A stretch of DNA of 64,000 bases from DASUPK01 sp963774305 (GTDB taxonomy: Bacteria; Actinomycetota; Thermoleophilia; Solirubrobacterales; 70-9). Under the pieces are notes generated by a model. The model made no database searches. It had not been told where the DNA came from and saw only the letters and a program-made list of their open reading frames with translations. The DNA lies in NCBI GenBank assembly GCA_963774305.1, contig CAVZEM010000009.1, positions 248,001 to 312,000 of the forward strand, given 5' to 3'. Of this stretch, positions 9,201 to 16,712 are shown piece by piece. Position numbers and translations under genes: made by a program. Positions within the stretch are counted from its first letter, which is position 1; each line of letters starts with the position of its first letter.

Positions 9201-10894
9201 CGAACAACCACGACCTCTACTCGATCGAGGATCTGGCCGAGCTGATCGACGAGCTCAAGACGGTCAACCCGGATCTGCGCGTCTCGGTCAAGGTGCCGGT
9301 GGTGCCGAACGTCGGCACGATCGGCCTCGGCATCGCCAAGGCGGGCGCCGACATCATCACCCTGAGCGGGTTCGAGGGCGGAACCGGAGCCGCGCGGCAG
9401 CACGCGCTGCGGCACGTCGGGCTCCCCTCGGACATCGGCACCCGCGCCGTCCACCGCGCGCTGATGGAGGCCGGCATTCGCAACCGCGTCGAGATCTGGG
9501 CCGACGGCGGCTACCGACACGCCCACGACATCGTGAAGCTCCACTGCATGGGGGCCAACCGGGTCGCCTTCGGCACCCTGGCGATGGTCTCGCTCGGCTG
9601 CACGATCTGCCGCGGCTGCCAGCTCGACACCTGCCACGTCGGCATCGCCACTCAGATCGAGACCGTCGAGGAGGCCCAGGAGCACGGCCTGAAGAAGTTC
9701 ACCCCGCCTGGGGCCGACGCCGCCGAGAGCTGCGCCCGCTTCTTCCAGGCGATGGGCGAGGAGGTCAAGGCGGTCGTCGGCTCGCTCGGCTACGACCGCG
9801 CGCAGGATCTCGTCGGCCGCTACGACCTGCTCGAGCAGATCTCGCACCACGACAAGATCGACCTGGCCCCACTGATCACGCCGCTCGAGGAGTTCCTCGA
9901 TCTCGAGCCGCTCGACCTCCCGGTCGAGGAGGAGGCGCTGGTCGAGGCTCGCGCCGAGGCCGGCCTGGTCCGCGCCAAGCCGATCCGGATGGAGCCAAAG
10001 CAGGCCTCCCACGAGATCGCGCAGGTCGCCGAGCGGGTCTTCGACGGCTCCTGCGTGAGCGTCGAGTTCCCCCGCCGCACCGACGCCAACGATCGCGTCC
10101 TCGGAGCGGAGCTCTCGGGCGCGATCGCGCGAGCCAGGATCTACGACGGCGCCCCCGAGGGCACCGAGAACGACGAGCTCGCCGAATTGGTCTTCAACGG
10201 TGGCTCGGTCGCGGGGCAGGGCTTCGGTGCCTTCAACGAGTGGGGCGTCACCTGCCGGGTCGAGGGCGGTGCCCAGGACGGCGTCGGCAAGACGATGCTG
10301 GGTGGGACCGTTTCGATCCTGAAGGGCAAGAACGCCGACGGCAAGCGGGTCAACGGCTCGGTCGGCAAGTCCTTCGCGTACGGCGCCCAGCGGGGCAGGC
10401 TCTTCGTCCAGGGCTCCGCCGACTCGCGCTTCTGCATTCGGCTCTCGGGCGCGGACGTGGTCCTCGCCGGCGAGCCGGAGGATCCGGTGGACGACTCAAA
10501 GGGCTGCGTCGTCGATCGGGCCAACGCCAAGGGCTTCGCCTTCGAGTACATGACGTCCGGCCGCGCCGTGGTGCTCGGGGACATCGGCCCGTGGGCCTGC
10601 GCCGGCATGACCGGCGGCCGTGTCTACGTGCGGATCGACGACGAGCTCAACCTCGATCGCGAGACGATCCAGGGACGACTGGGTGAGGGCGCGAAGGTGA
10701 TGCTCGAGGAGCTCGATGCGGAGGGCCAGCTCGACATCGAGGACCTGCTCGGCCACTACGCGAACGAGCTGCGGACCACCGATCAGTCCGACGAGGCCGA
10801 CCGGGTCCAGGCGCTGGCGAGGGATGCCAGGCAGAACTTCCTGATGATCATCCCCGAAAAGGTTCAAGCGGATCCGAGTATCTCGACGGAGTAG
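6230..10894 (+). CDS. gltB: Glutamate synthase, large subunit
   Basis: 1554 residues. Transfers the amide of glutamine to 2-oxoglutarate, giving two glutamates. Domains in order: class II glutaminase (about 32-440) whose N-terminal nucleophile would be C32 after removal of a ~31-residue propeptide; central domain (about 480-790); FMN/2-oxoglutarate TIM barrel (about 840-1220) with the [3Fe-4S] cysteines in GCTICRGCQLDTCHVG; and C-terminal GXGXG beta-helix (about 1270-1520). TTG start with GGAG five bases upstream. The context after the nucleophile, DKDACAIYAS, differs from the common ACGVGF. No gltD (small subunit) is adjacent, so the electron-donating subunit must be elsewhere or replaced. 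Confidence 0.95.
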   Translation: MKNSSPQRERFSPERAYRPRVSPPSVEDKDACAIYASVRRDATPGHEPVTLALESLQKMLHRAGNVDGEGDGCGLLLDIPTKIWAEEVRQGGHNPSLALDDAFAVAHVFVERSQELEKVRRGARELLGKAGFRILAERVGAVDSAALGPTAREEEPQFWQFAGLVPEAADTDRSCFNLKVALEEKLGVHVASFSGRTCVYKVMGNPKVLGSYYTDLSDERAETIGCFGHNRYSTNTWPSFTRVQPFGVLGHNGEINTIEQLRQEARMLDVPIGEGNSDSQDLNRTIETLCRRHGLSLAEAMEMVVPPIVDEIAGLPEELHSFYMYLRQTMGPFAQGPVALIARHRDECVFSADAMGLRPLWQLETNHDFIFSSEPGVVSVADMISEPKPMAPGEKFLVLIDRERKRSTLHPHAEMLRKVRERWMERTVTDEVAPYDRALGTGGPLEGPEIPGYTDAGPEDPVQVEDRVLSGFGWQRDDVKLVQQMADNGAEPIGSLGYDGPLAALSPERQNLADYFKETVAVVTNPAIDREREMEHFSTRAVFGRRPALGDPGEDTRTVETDFPVILGGHHDLAPLPHSSYRRIANEQGTYVLEDLWAAFGDHAKAIDIALLESETTQGAIERLRQEAVRAVSEGAELLVLTDRTVYDGERRFIDPHLATSAIDQALKQFGVGDGEVNLRRRCSIVLRSAAIRNVHDVMIALGLGANGVCPYVMVEVICVDDYENDVNNLCAALRKGIEKVISTIGIHEVRGYARQFSSIGIKLELAEIFQTEAFAASDRGGAGFAQLDADTDARHKILTGDEEAKPAKTFRFYPKVYKAAIAAANGSASFDEFSQKVREQEAQSPISMRHIMGLRKEPDREPVDPSQVDASVGHHDYPVVISSMSFGSQSEPAFRAYAEAAKRINILCINGEGGEIQDMYGKFRKWRGQQVASGRFGVSAEMLNSSYVAEIKIGQGAKPGEGGHLPGKKVSEKVASARNATPGTDLISPSNNHDLYSIEDLAELIDELKTVNPDLRVSVKVPVVPNVGTIGLGIAKAGADIITLSGFEGGTGAARQHALRHVGLPSDIGTRAVHRALMEAGIRNRVEIWADGGYRHAHDIVKLHCMGANRVAFGTLAMVSLGCTICRGCQLDTCHVGIATQIETVEEAQEHGLKKFTPPGADAAESCARFFQAMGEEVKAVVGSLGYDRAQDLVGRYDLLEQISHHDKIDLAPLITPLEEFLDLEPLDLPVEEEALVEARAEAGLVRAKPIRMEPKQASHEIAQVAERVFDGSCVSVEFPRRTDANDRVLGAELSGAIARARIYDGAPEGTENDELAELVFNGGSVAGQGFGAFNEWGVTCRVEGGAQDGVGKTMLGGTVSILKGKNADGKRVNGSVGKSFAYGAQRGRLFVQGSADSRFCIRLSGADVVLAGEPEDPVDDSKGCVVDRANAKGFAFEYMTSGRAVVLGDIGPWACAGMTGGRVYVRIDDELNLDRETIQGRLGEGAKVMLEELDAEGQLDIEDLLGHYANELRTTDQSDEADRVQALARDARQNFLMIIPEKVQADPSISTE

Positions 10895-10903
10895 GTTTCC
10901 GGC

Positions 10904-11353
10904 ATGCCTGCGGACGGCCCGATCCTGATTGCCTACGACGGATCCGAGCAAGCTCGGGAAGCCATCAGCCAGGCCGGCGCGCATCTCAAGGGAGACCGCA
11001 AGGCCCTCGTGCTGGCCGTCTGGGAGCCGATCGAGGCGATCCCGTTCTGGGGGGCTCCCGCCTCACGGGTGCCGACTGAGATGCTCGACCAGATCCGCGA
11101 CGAAGCGGCGCGGGTGGCCGACGAGGGGGCGGAGATCGCCAAGGGAGCCGGGTTCGACGCCGAGGCTGAGGTCGCAGAGGGATCGCCGATCTGGAAGGCG
11201 ATCGTCGATGCCGCGACGAGCAGGGGCGCGTCGCTGATCGTGATGGGATCGCACGGTCGCAGCGGGCTCGGCTACGTGGCCATGGGGAGTGTCGCTACTG
11301 CCGTAGCGCACCACGCCACGGTTCCCGTGATGATCTGCCGCCAGGGCAGCTAG
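10904..11353 (+). CDS. Universal stress protein, UspA family
   Basis: 149-residue single Usp domain. It starts with ILIAYDGSEQAREAI, the first beta strand and Asp that contacts adenine. It ends with the ATP-binding pattern GSHGRSGLGYVAMGSVA, followed by HATVPVMI. ATP-binding Usp proteins act as stress or metabolic-state sensors. The gene lies 9 bases after gltB and may be cotranscribed. Convergent with the small membrane gene downstream, with which it overlaps by a few bases. Confidence 0.92.
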   Translation: MPADGPILIAYDGSEQAREAISQAGAHLKGDRKALVLAVWEPIEAIPFWGAPASRVPTEMLDQIRDEAARVADEGAEIAKGAGFDAEAEVAEGSPIWKAIVDAATSRGASLIVMGSHGRSGLGYVAMGSVATAVAHHATVPVMICRQGS

Positions 11354-11631
11354 TCGTCCCCGGATTCGCCCCCGCCGGACGGTGCGGGGGCCGGGGTCGG
11401 CACGGGCACCGTTACGGTCGTCGTCGACGTGGGGGTGGAGTTCGTGGTCGGTCGCGGCTTGTGGCCTGACGGCCTTCGGATGGCGGGGGAGAGTGAGCGG
11501 CCCGCGGTGGCTGGCTCCGATGAGATCCCGATGTTGGTGCTGACCGCCCTGGTCGCGAGGAACGCGATTGCAGCGGCAACCAGCAGGCCGAGCAGCGCCA
11601 GAAGCGGCCAGCGGAGCGACGAGACGGTCAC
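11350..11631 (-). CDS. Small single-pass membrane protein with Pro/Thr-rich tail
   Basis: 93 residues from a GTG that overlaps the histidine-kinase stop (GTGA), so it is the third gene of the regulator-kinase operon. One membrane helix (WPLLALLGLLVAAAIAFLA) near the N-terminus is followed by a long low-complexity outer tail rich in Ser, Thr and Pro (TSTTTVTVPVPTPAPAP) ending in an acidic GESGDD. It resembles in build the other small anchored proteins at 13.9-14.8 and 17.0 kb, suggesting a shared extracytoplasmic role in this redox island. No known family. Confidence 0.7.
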   Translation of the reverse strand: MTVSSLRWPLLALLGLLVAAAIAFLATRAVSTNIGISSEPATAGRSLSPAIRRPSGHKPRPTTNSTPTSTTTVTVPVPTPAPAPSGGGESGDD

Positions 11632-13031
11632 GTCACCCTCCCCGGCTTCTCGGCGAGGAGAGGCACGCCCGGCAGGTCGAGCACCGCTCTGGTCCCGCCG
11701 CCCTCCCGGTTCTCGACCCTGACCGAGCCGCCCCATTCACCCGACAGCTCGCGGGCGATCGAGAGGCCCAGCCCGCTCCCCTTGGTTCCGGCGCCGGCGC
11801 TGCCGCGGTGGAAGCGCTCGAAGATGGCCTCCTCATCACCCGGCTCCAGTCCAGGACCGCGGTCCAGCACTTCGATGCGCTTCGGGCCGACGGCGATCTC
11901 CACCTCGGCGCGGCGGGGCGAGTACTGGATCGCGTTCTCGATCAGGACATCGAGCGCGCGTTCGAAGTCCGCACGGGCGCAGACGCAGCTGCCCGCATCG
12001 CCCTGTCCGGTCATGGTCAGGCGGATCCCTTCCTCCGCGGCGGTCCTTCGCCAGCGCTCCACGATCCGCTCGGTCGCCCCGGCGACGTCGAATTCCTCGG
12101 CGGGACTCTCGCGCTCCCCAGCCCGGCTCAGGATGAGGAGCTCGTCGACGATCCGGGAGAGCCGGTCGACCTCTCTGATCCCGGTGTCTACTCCGGCGAT
12201 GCGCTCGTCGCCCTTCGGCAGGCTCTCCCGGAGCTCCTCGAGCTCGAGCCGGATTCCGGTTAACGGGGTCCGGAGTTGGTGGGACGCGTCGGCGACGAAC
12301 TCCTGCTGCCCGCGGAGCATCCGGGAGATCCGCCCGGTCATCCGGTTGAATGACCGCGCCAGTGACCGTTGCTCGCTGCTTCCCTCGACGAGCGCTTCGG
12401 TCCTCAGGTCACCCTCCTCGACCCGCCGCGCGGCCTCCTCGAGCCGGCGAATCGGGCGAGAGGTCTCACGCGCGATCAGGGCGCCTGCGATCACTCCCAG
12501 CGCAAGGACCAGTCCGCCGAGCAGAGTCAGGCTGAGGATCGCCTTGCGCGTGGCGCGATCGACCGCGGCGACGCTCTGCGTGACGCGAACGGCGCCGTCG
12601 ATCCGGGCGCCATGCCTGACCGGTACCGCTGTGGCGAGGATCCGCTCGTTGAGCGTCTGGCTCTGCCGCGTCTGCTGGACCGTCTGGCCCCGGAGCGCGG
12701 CGGCGATCTCGGGTCGCGACGCGTAGTTGGCGCCGAGCTCTCCCCGCCCGGCGCTGTCGGCCACCACCTTTCCGGCCGCGTCCACGACCATGACCCTGCC
12801 GCGCTGGCTCTCCGCGGAGTTGTCCACCAGGCGCTGGAGGGTGCGCGATTGCCCGCTCTCCAGCAGATCCGGGGCGGTGGCCGCAACCAGGTTCGCCTGG
12901 TTTTTCGCCTGGGCCTTGACCTCGGAGTCGACGCGGTCGCCGAGGCTCACTGCCAGCGGCACGCCGAAGGCGATCAGCGCCAGCAGGAGCAGATAGGCAA
13001 CCGCGATCGTGAGTCGAGTTCGGAGGCTTAT
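11628..13031 (-). CDS. Sensor histidine kinase
   Basis: Membrane sensor kinase, about 467 residues. Parts in order: first membrane helix (LTIAVAYLLLLALIAFGV), an outer sensing domain of ~130 residues, second helix (LTLLGGLVLALGVIAGALIA), HAMP linker, HisKA box EFVADASHQLRTPLTG with the phosphorylated His, and HATPase N-box IENAIQYS with G-boxes DRGPGLEP and GSGLGLSIA. The first GTG in frame (12962) would cut the first membrane helix in half. The frame is open upstream, and the only sensible upstream site is ATA at 13029-13031, which overlaps the regulator stop as ATAA and has GGAG eight bases before it. I therefore place the start there; an ATA start is rare. Confidence 0.88.
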   Translation of the reverse strand: MSLRTRLTIAVAYLLLLALIAFGVPLAVSLGDRVDSEVKAQAKNQANLVAATAPDLLESGQSRTLQRLVDNSAESQRGRVMVVDAAGKVVADSAGRGELGANYASRPEIAAALRGQTVQQTRQSQTLNERILATAVPVRHGARIDGAVRVTQSVAAVDRATRKAILSLTLLGGLVLALGVIAGALIARETSRPIRRLEEAARRVEEGDLRTEALVEGSSEQRSLARSFNRMTGRISRMLRGQQEFVADASHQLRTPLTGIRLELEELRESLPKGDERIAGVDTGIREVDRLSRIVDELLILSRAGERESPAEEFDVAGATERIVERWRRTAAEEGIRLTMTGQGDAGSCVCARADFERALDVLIENAIQYSPRRAEVEIAVGPKRIEVLDRGPGLEPGDEEAIFERFHRGSAGAGTKGSGLGLSIARELSGEWGGSVRVENREGGGTRAVLDLPGVPLLAEKPGRVT

Positions 13032-13741
13032 GAATCGGACTCCGGTTCGATCAGTCGAAAGCCCACGCCGCGCACCGTCTCGATGAAGCGGGGATTGGCG
13101 CTGTCGTCCCCGAGCTTCTGGCGGAGCGTGCGGATGTGGACGTCGAGGGTCTTCGTGGAGCCGAACCAGTTGACGTCCCAGACTCGGGACATCAGGTCCT
13201 CCCGGGTGACGACCTTGCCCGGGTGCGCCATGAGCTCCGCCAGCAGGTCGAATTCCTTTCGGGTCACGTCGACGCGCTCGCCGGCGAGCTCGACCGATCG
13301 CGAGCCCGGGTCGAGCCGAAGCTCGCCAACCTCGGTCGGCACCTCCGGGGCGGCCGGGGTCCCCTTCGCTCGTCGCAGAACGGCCCGAATCCGCGAGATC
13401 AGCTCACGTGAGCTGAACGGCTTGACCACGTAGTCGTCCGCGCCCAGCTCGAGCCCGAGGACCCGGTCCATCTCGGTCCCGCGGGCGGTGAGCATCACGA
13501 TGGGGACTTCTGAGCTCTTCCGCAGCGTTCGGCAGACATCGGAGCCGTCCCCGTCCGGCAGGTTGAGATCGAGCAGGACGAGGTCCGGGTCGAACTGATC
13601 GGCAAGCCTCAACGCCTCGGACGCCGTCTGCGCGATGACCGGCTCGAAGCCGTTGCGCCGCAGCGCCTTCGAGAAAGGCTCAAAGATCGCCGCCTCATCC
13701 TCGACGAAGAGGATCTTCCTGGGGGGCAGCGGCTCGGCCAT
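13028..13741 (-). CDS. OmpR/PhoB-family response regulator
   Basis: 237 residues. Receiver domain 8-122 with the acidic pair EDE near residue 14, phospho-acceptor D58 in VLLDLNLPDG, T in LTARG and K in VVKPFSS. C-terminal winged helix (about 135-232) with the recognition segment TLDVHIRTLRQKLGDD and wing VRGVGFRL. It is first in an operon with its kinase. Divergent from the 13882 gene. The shared promoter region carries four 7-bp direct repeats at 11-bp spacing, the pattern bound by PhoB/PhoP-type regulators, so it probably controls itself and the redox island. Confidence 0.93.
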   Translation of the reverse strand: MAEPLPPRKILFVEDEAAIFEPFSKALRRNGFEPVIAQTASEALRLADQFDPDLVLLDLNLPDGDGSDVCRTLRKSSEVPIVMLTARGTEMDRVLGLELGADDYVVKPFSSRELISRIRAVLRRAKGTPAAPEVPTEVGELRLDPGSRSVELAGERVDVTRKEFDLLAELMAHPGKVVTREDLMSRVWDVNWFGSTKTLDVHIRTLRQKLGDDSANPRFIETVRGVGFRLIEPESDS

Positions 13742-13791
13742 CGAGCCAATGTAACGCCGCGATCCCCAATCTCCGGGCGGCGGCGTCGATC

Positions 13792-13831
13792 CTTTCCCCT
13801 CGCTTTACCAGGACTTCTCATGGCCCTAAGC
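13792..13831 (+). promoter_or_regulatory. Phased 7-bp direct repeats, site 1
   Basis: CTTTCCC, CTTTACC, CTTCTCA and CCTAAGC start at 13792, 13803, 13814 and 13825, exactly 11 bases apart. The first three recur in the same order and spacing at site 2 (14293-14321). Heptamers separated by four bases are typical binding sites of OmpR/PhoB-family regulators. The site is about 50 bases upstream of both the divergent response-regulator ATG and the 13882 ATG. Confidence 0.65.
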
Positions 13832-13881
13832 CTCACCAGCCGACACTCGCCCTCTCAACCACTCAGGTGAAGGAGCGACTG

Positions 13882-14289
13882 ATGAACGACTGGAGAACCA
13901 AGATCGCCGTGTTGGCGGTCGTCCTTGGGCTCGGCGGCCTCGGCGGCTACGCGATGAGCGCGAACCGCCGCGCCGCCGATCAGGCGGCGACCACGCCCTC
14001 GGTCCCGACCACGCAGGTGATCAGGCGCACGGTGCACAAGAAACCGAAGCACAAGCGCTCGGCCGGCAGCAACCCCGGCGCGACGGCGGCACGCAGTCTG
14101 ACCAGCACGCCCGTCTCGAGCGGCTCGAGCGGCTCCTCGTCCTCGGCCCCGCCCGTTTCGACCGGCAGCAGCGGCTCCGGAGGGGGCGGCGGCGCCGTCC
14201 ACACCGGCAGCAGCGGCTCTGGTGGCGGCGGTGGCGAGAGCGAGGGCGGCGGCGGCGAGCACGAGGGCGGCGGCGAGGGCGGCGACTGA
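13882..14289 (+). CDS. Anchored Ser/Gly-rich small protein
   Basis: 135 residues from the ATG at 13882, with AGGAG six bases upstream. It has a short basic N-terminus, one membrane helix or signal (KIAVLAVVLGLGGLGGYAM) and a basic VHKKPKHKR patch. A long outer tail of Ser/Gly repeats (two TGSSGSGGGGG units) ends in acidic EGGGGEHEGGGEGGD. The N-terminal helix is closely similar to that of the next gene (VVLALGGLGGVAW), so the two are paralogues. Promoter site 1 lies upstream. No known domain; possible ApbE substrate or surface spacer, unproven. Confidence 0.7.
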   Translation: MNDWRTKIAVLAVVLGLGGLGGYAMSANRRAADQAATTPSVPTTQVIRRTVHKKPKHKRSAGSNPGATAARSLTSTPVSSGSSGSSSSAPPVSTGSSGSGGGGGAVHTGSSGSGGGGGESEGGGGEHEGGGEGGD

Positions 14290-14292
14290 GCC

Positions 14293-14332
14293 CTTTCCCG
14301 TCTCTTTACCCGGGCTTCTCAGGCGGCTTGAC
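14293..14332 (+). promoter_or_regulatory. Phased 7-bp direct repeats, site 2
   Basis: CTTTCCC at 14293, CTTTACC at 14304 and CTTCTCA at 14315 repeat site 1 base for base in the heptamers, again with 11-bp spacing; a weaker GCTTGAC follows at 14326. It lies about 50 bases before the 14383 gene, which leads the ferric-reductase operon. Two matching copies in front of two genes next to an OmpR-type regulator make a strong case for a regulon operator. Confidence 0.65.
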
Positions 14333-14382
14333 GGCCGGATTGCAGACTGAATGGCAGATCAGAGGAGTCCAAAGGAGACCAG

Positions 14383-14631
14383 ATGAGTTCGATCAAAAAG
14401 AGAATCGCGGCCGGGGCGGTGGTCCTGGCGCTTGGCGGCCTGGGCGGCGTTGCCTGGGCCAACAATCCGGCGGCGCAACACTCGACGCCGGCCGCGATCG
14501 TCTCCAGCAATCACGGCGGCTCCACCACGCGCCCCGTTTCCACCGGCACGAGCGGAGCCGTTGCAACCCCGGCGGTGAGCACCCAGCCGTTCCCCGGTGC
14601 CACCTCCGTCGGAGGCCGGCGCGATGACTAG
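14383..14631 (+). CDS. Anchored Ser/Thr-rich small protein, operon leader
   Basis: 82 residues, with AAGGAG just before the ATG. The N-terminal helix GAVVLALGGLGGVAW is a signal or anchor. The tail is rich in Ser, Thr and Ala and includes VSTGTSGAVATPAVST. This stretch loosely recalls the S/T-G-A-x-T sequence that ApbE flavinylates, but the surrounding FMN_bind fold is absent. Paralogue of the 13882 product at the N-terminus. It is first in the operon with the cytochrome b, reductase, ferredoxin and apbE genes. Its end overlaps the next gene by 8 bases. Confidence 0.7.
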   Translation: MSSIKKRIAAGAVVLALGGLGGVAWANNPAAQHSTPAAIVSSNHGGSTTRPVSTGTSGAVATPAVSTQPFPGATSVGGRRDD

Positions 14632-14818
14632 GCGCCGGCCTTCGGCGTGGCCGACGATCGTCGGCGCGTTCGCGCTCTTCGGGGTGGTCTTCCAGCTGAT
14701 GGTTTTTCAGGTCAGCCCCCCGACGAGCTCCACGCTCCCGGCGGCGAAGCCCAGCAAGGCGACGCACGTCGTCGTACCCGCACAGCAACCCGCCCCAGTG
14801 GTCAGCTCGACCTCATGA
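14624..14818 (+). CDS. 64-residue single-pass membrane protein
   Basis: Starts at an ATG inside the end of the preceding gene and ends in TCATGA, where the ferric-reductase gene starts. Basic N-terminus (MTRRRPSAWP), one membrane helix (TIVGAFALFGVVFQLMVFQV), then a Ser/Pro tail ending APVVSSTS. A paralogue at 16974-17210 has the matching helix and ends APVTSSTS, also just before an ATGA-coupled redox gene (apbE). The paired arrangement suggests small subunits of the membrane redox complex. No database family recognised. Confidence 0.7.
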   Translation: MTRRRPSAWPTIVGAFALFGVVFQLMVFQVSPPTSSTLPAAKPSKATHVVVPAQQPAPVVSSTS

Positions 14819-15498
14819 ACGGTACCCAGACACTCGCGCAGCATGGCTGGTGGATCGCCAGTCGCGCCTCGGGCGTCGTCGCCCTGGCCCTGGTGACCAT
14901 CTCCGTGGGCATCGGGCTGGCGATGGCCGGCAGGTTCTCGAAGAGAAAGGGCGCCAACCGCACGCTTGTCGCGATCCACGAGCAGACCGCCCTGGCGGGC
15001 CTCGTGGCGATCGCGGTGCACGGCCTGACCCTGCTCGGCGACCCGTGGCTCAACCCGGGCCTCTCGGGCATCGTCGTCCCCTTCACGATGGCCTACAAGT
15101 CGCTCTTCACCGGCCTCGGCATCATCGGCGGCTGGCTGGCGGCCCTGCTCGGACTGAGCTTCTACGTTCGCAGGCGGATCGGGCCGGCCTTCTGGCGCAA
15201 GGCCCACCGCGCCACGATCGTGGTCTACGTCCTGGGCGTCATCCACACGCTGGGCGCCGGGACCGATGCCTCGAGCCCGTGGCTGTACTGGCCGATCGCT
15301 CTCACCGCTCCCGCCATCGGCGCCATGTTCATGGCCCGGGTGGCGCACGGGGTCCGCAAGGGGCGCGAGCGCAAGCGGGCGGCGGCCGAGCGGCGCCGAG
15401 AGCGCCAGCTCGACCGCCCCGACCGCCAGCGCCACGAGCGGTCGGCCCCCAGCCAGCGCCCGGTTCTCACCGGCGCGGTGGCCGAGGAGTCCGCATGA
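14815..15498 (+). CDS. Ferric-reductase-like transmembrane cytochrome b
   Basis: 227 residues. About five membrane helices. Two His pairs, H55/H69 (IHEQ...VHG) and H131/H144 (AHR...IHT), have the 13-14 residue spacing of bis-His haem ligation in the ferric reductase-like transmembrane family (MsrQ/NOX-like). The strongly Arg-rich C-terminal 55 residues should be cytoplasmic. Start is the ATG of ATGA overlapping the previous stop. It probably carries electrons from the cytoplasmic FAD reductase/ferredoxin across the membrane. Unlike NOX or eukaryotic ferric reductases it has no fused FAD/NADPH domain; the next gene may supply that function. Confidence 0.85.
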   Translation: MNGTQTLAQHGWWIASRASGVVALALVTISVGIGLAMAGRFSKRKGANRTLVAIHEQTALAGLVAIAVHGLTLLGDPWLNPGLSGIVVPFTMAYKSLFTGLGIIGGWLAALLGLSFYVRRRIGPAFWRKAHRATIVVYVLGVIHTLGAGTDASSPWLYWPIALTAPAIGAMFMARVAHGVRKGRERKRAAAERRRERQLDRPDRQRHERSAPSQRPVLTGAVAEESA

Positions 15499-15524
15499 GG
15501 CTCCCCAAGACAAAAGGAATCGAG

Positions 15525-16712
15525 ATGAAGGACCAAGGAGTCGTGATCGTCGGAGGAGGGCTTGCCTCCCAGCGATGCGCCGAGACACTGCGGCGCCGGG
15601 GCTACGAAGGCCGGATCCGGATGGTCTGCGGCGAGGCCGAGCGGCCGTACGACCGCCCACCGCTCTCCAAGGACCATCTGGCCGGCGAGCTCTCCGACGA
15701 GGAGGTCGCCTTCCGTCCCCCGAGCTGGTACGAGGACAACGGCGTCGAGCTGATCGTCGGCCGCCAGGCCTCGCGCCTCGATGCGAAGCGCCGCCTGGTC
15801 GAGCTCGACGACGGCACCGAGGTCTTCTACGAGGACCTCGTGATCGCCACCGGCGCGGCTGCGCGCAGACTGCCTCCCCTCGAGGGTTACGAGAACGTCC
15901 ACTACCTGCGCACGCTGGCGGACGCCCGCCGGTTGCGCGAGGAGCTTCGCGAGGGCGCCCGCCTGGCGGTCGTCGGTGCGGGCTTCATCGGCCAGGAGGT
16001 CGCCTCCACAGCCCGCGCGGCGGGCGCCGAGGTCACGATCATCGAGGCGATGCCCGCTCCTCTCATGGGCATCCTCGGCGAGGAGGTCGGCCTCCGGCTG
16101 ATGAAGATGCACGACGAGGAGGGCGTCGATGTGCGCCTGGGCACGAAGCTCGAGGGCGCCCGCGGCAACGGCGCGGTCGAGGAGCTCACGGTCGGCAACG
16201 GCCGGCCAATCGCGTGCGACGCGGTCGTTGTCGGGATCGGGGTCGCCCCCGCCGCCGGCTGGTTGAAGGGAAGCGGGCTCGAGACCGACGGGGTGCTCAC
16301 CGATCACGCGGGCCGTACCTCGATGCCCCACGTGTGGGCCGCGGGGGACGTCGCCAGGAGCTTTGACCACAGACACGGCGAGCACCGCCGCACGGAGCAC
16401 TGGGACGCCGCCGCACGCCAGGGCATGGCCGTCGCAAGGGCGATCACCGGCGATGAGCCCGATCCGCATCCACTGCCCAGTTTCTGGAGCGACCAGTACG
16501 GGCTGCGAATCCAGTACGTCGGCCACGCGGAGGGAGCCGATGCCGCCAGGGTCGAGGGCAAGCCGAGCGACCGTGACTTCGCGGTCGTCTACACGCGCGA
16601 GGAGAGGCCCGTCGGCGCGCTGGTCGTCGGCAGACCGAAGGCCTTCGCCCGCCTCCGCAAGGAGATCGAACGGACTTATGACCAAGAGGCAAATCGAAAG
16701 GAGCACCCATGA
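15525..16712 (+). CDS. FAD-dependent ferredoxin reductase
   Basis: 395 residues. Pyridine-nucleotide disulfide oxidoreductase fold of the rubredoxin/BphA4-type ferredoxin reductase group. FAD motif VVIVGGGLASQRCAETL at the N-terminus, the family hallmark YDRPPLSKDHLAG, NAD(P)H-binding loop VVGAGFIGQEVAS, second FAD motif VWAAGDVA, and C-terminal Reductase_C (FWSDQYGLRIQYVG). The ATG at 15525 has AGGA six bases upstream; the ATG at 15495, overlapping the previous stop as ATGA, would add ten residues. Expected to move electrons from NAD(P)H to the adjacent ferredoxin. Confidence 0.9.
   Translation: MKDQGVVIVGGGLASQRCAETLRRRGYEGRIRMVCGEAERPYDRPPLSKDHLAGELSDEEVAFRPPSWYEDNGVELIVGRQASRLDAKRRLVELDDGTEVFYEDLVIATGAAARRLPPLEGYENVHYLRTLADARRLREELREGARLAVVGAGFIGQEVASTARAAGAEVTIIEAMPAPLMGILGEEVGLRLMKMHDEEGVDVRLGTKLEGARGNGAVEELTVGNGRPIACDAVVVGIGVAPAAGWLKGSGLETDGVLTDHAGRTSMPHVWAAGDVARSFDHRHGEHRRTEHWDAAARQGMAVARAITGDEPDPHPLPSFWSDQYGLRIQYVGHAEGADAARVEGKPSDRDFAVVYTREERPVGALVVGRPKAFARLRKEIERTYDQEANRKEHP

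Noticed and set aside
14850..15524. N-terminal extension of the ferredoxin reductase frame back to 14850
   Set aside because: The upstream part is an Arg-rich shadow of the cytochrome b gene; the FAD motif begins right after the ATG at 15525.
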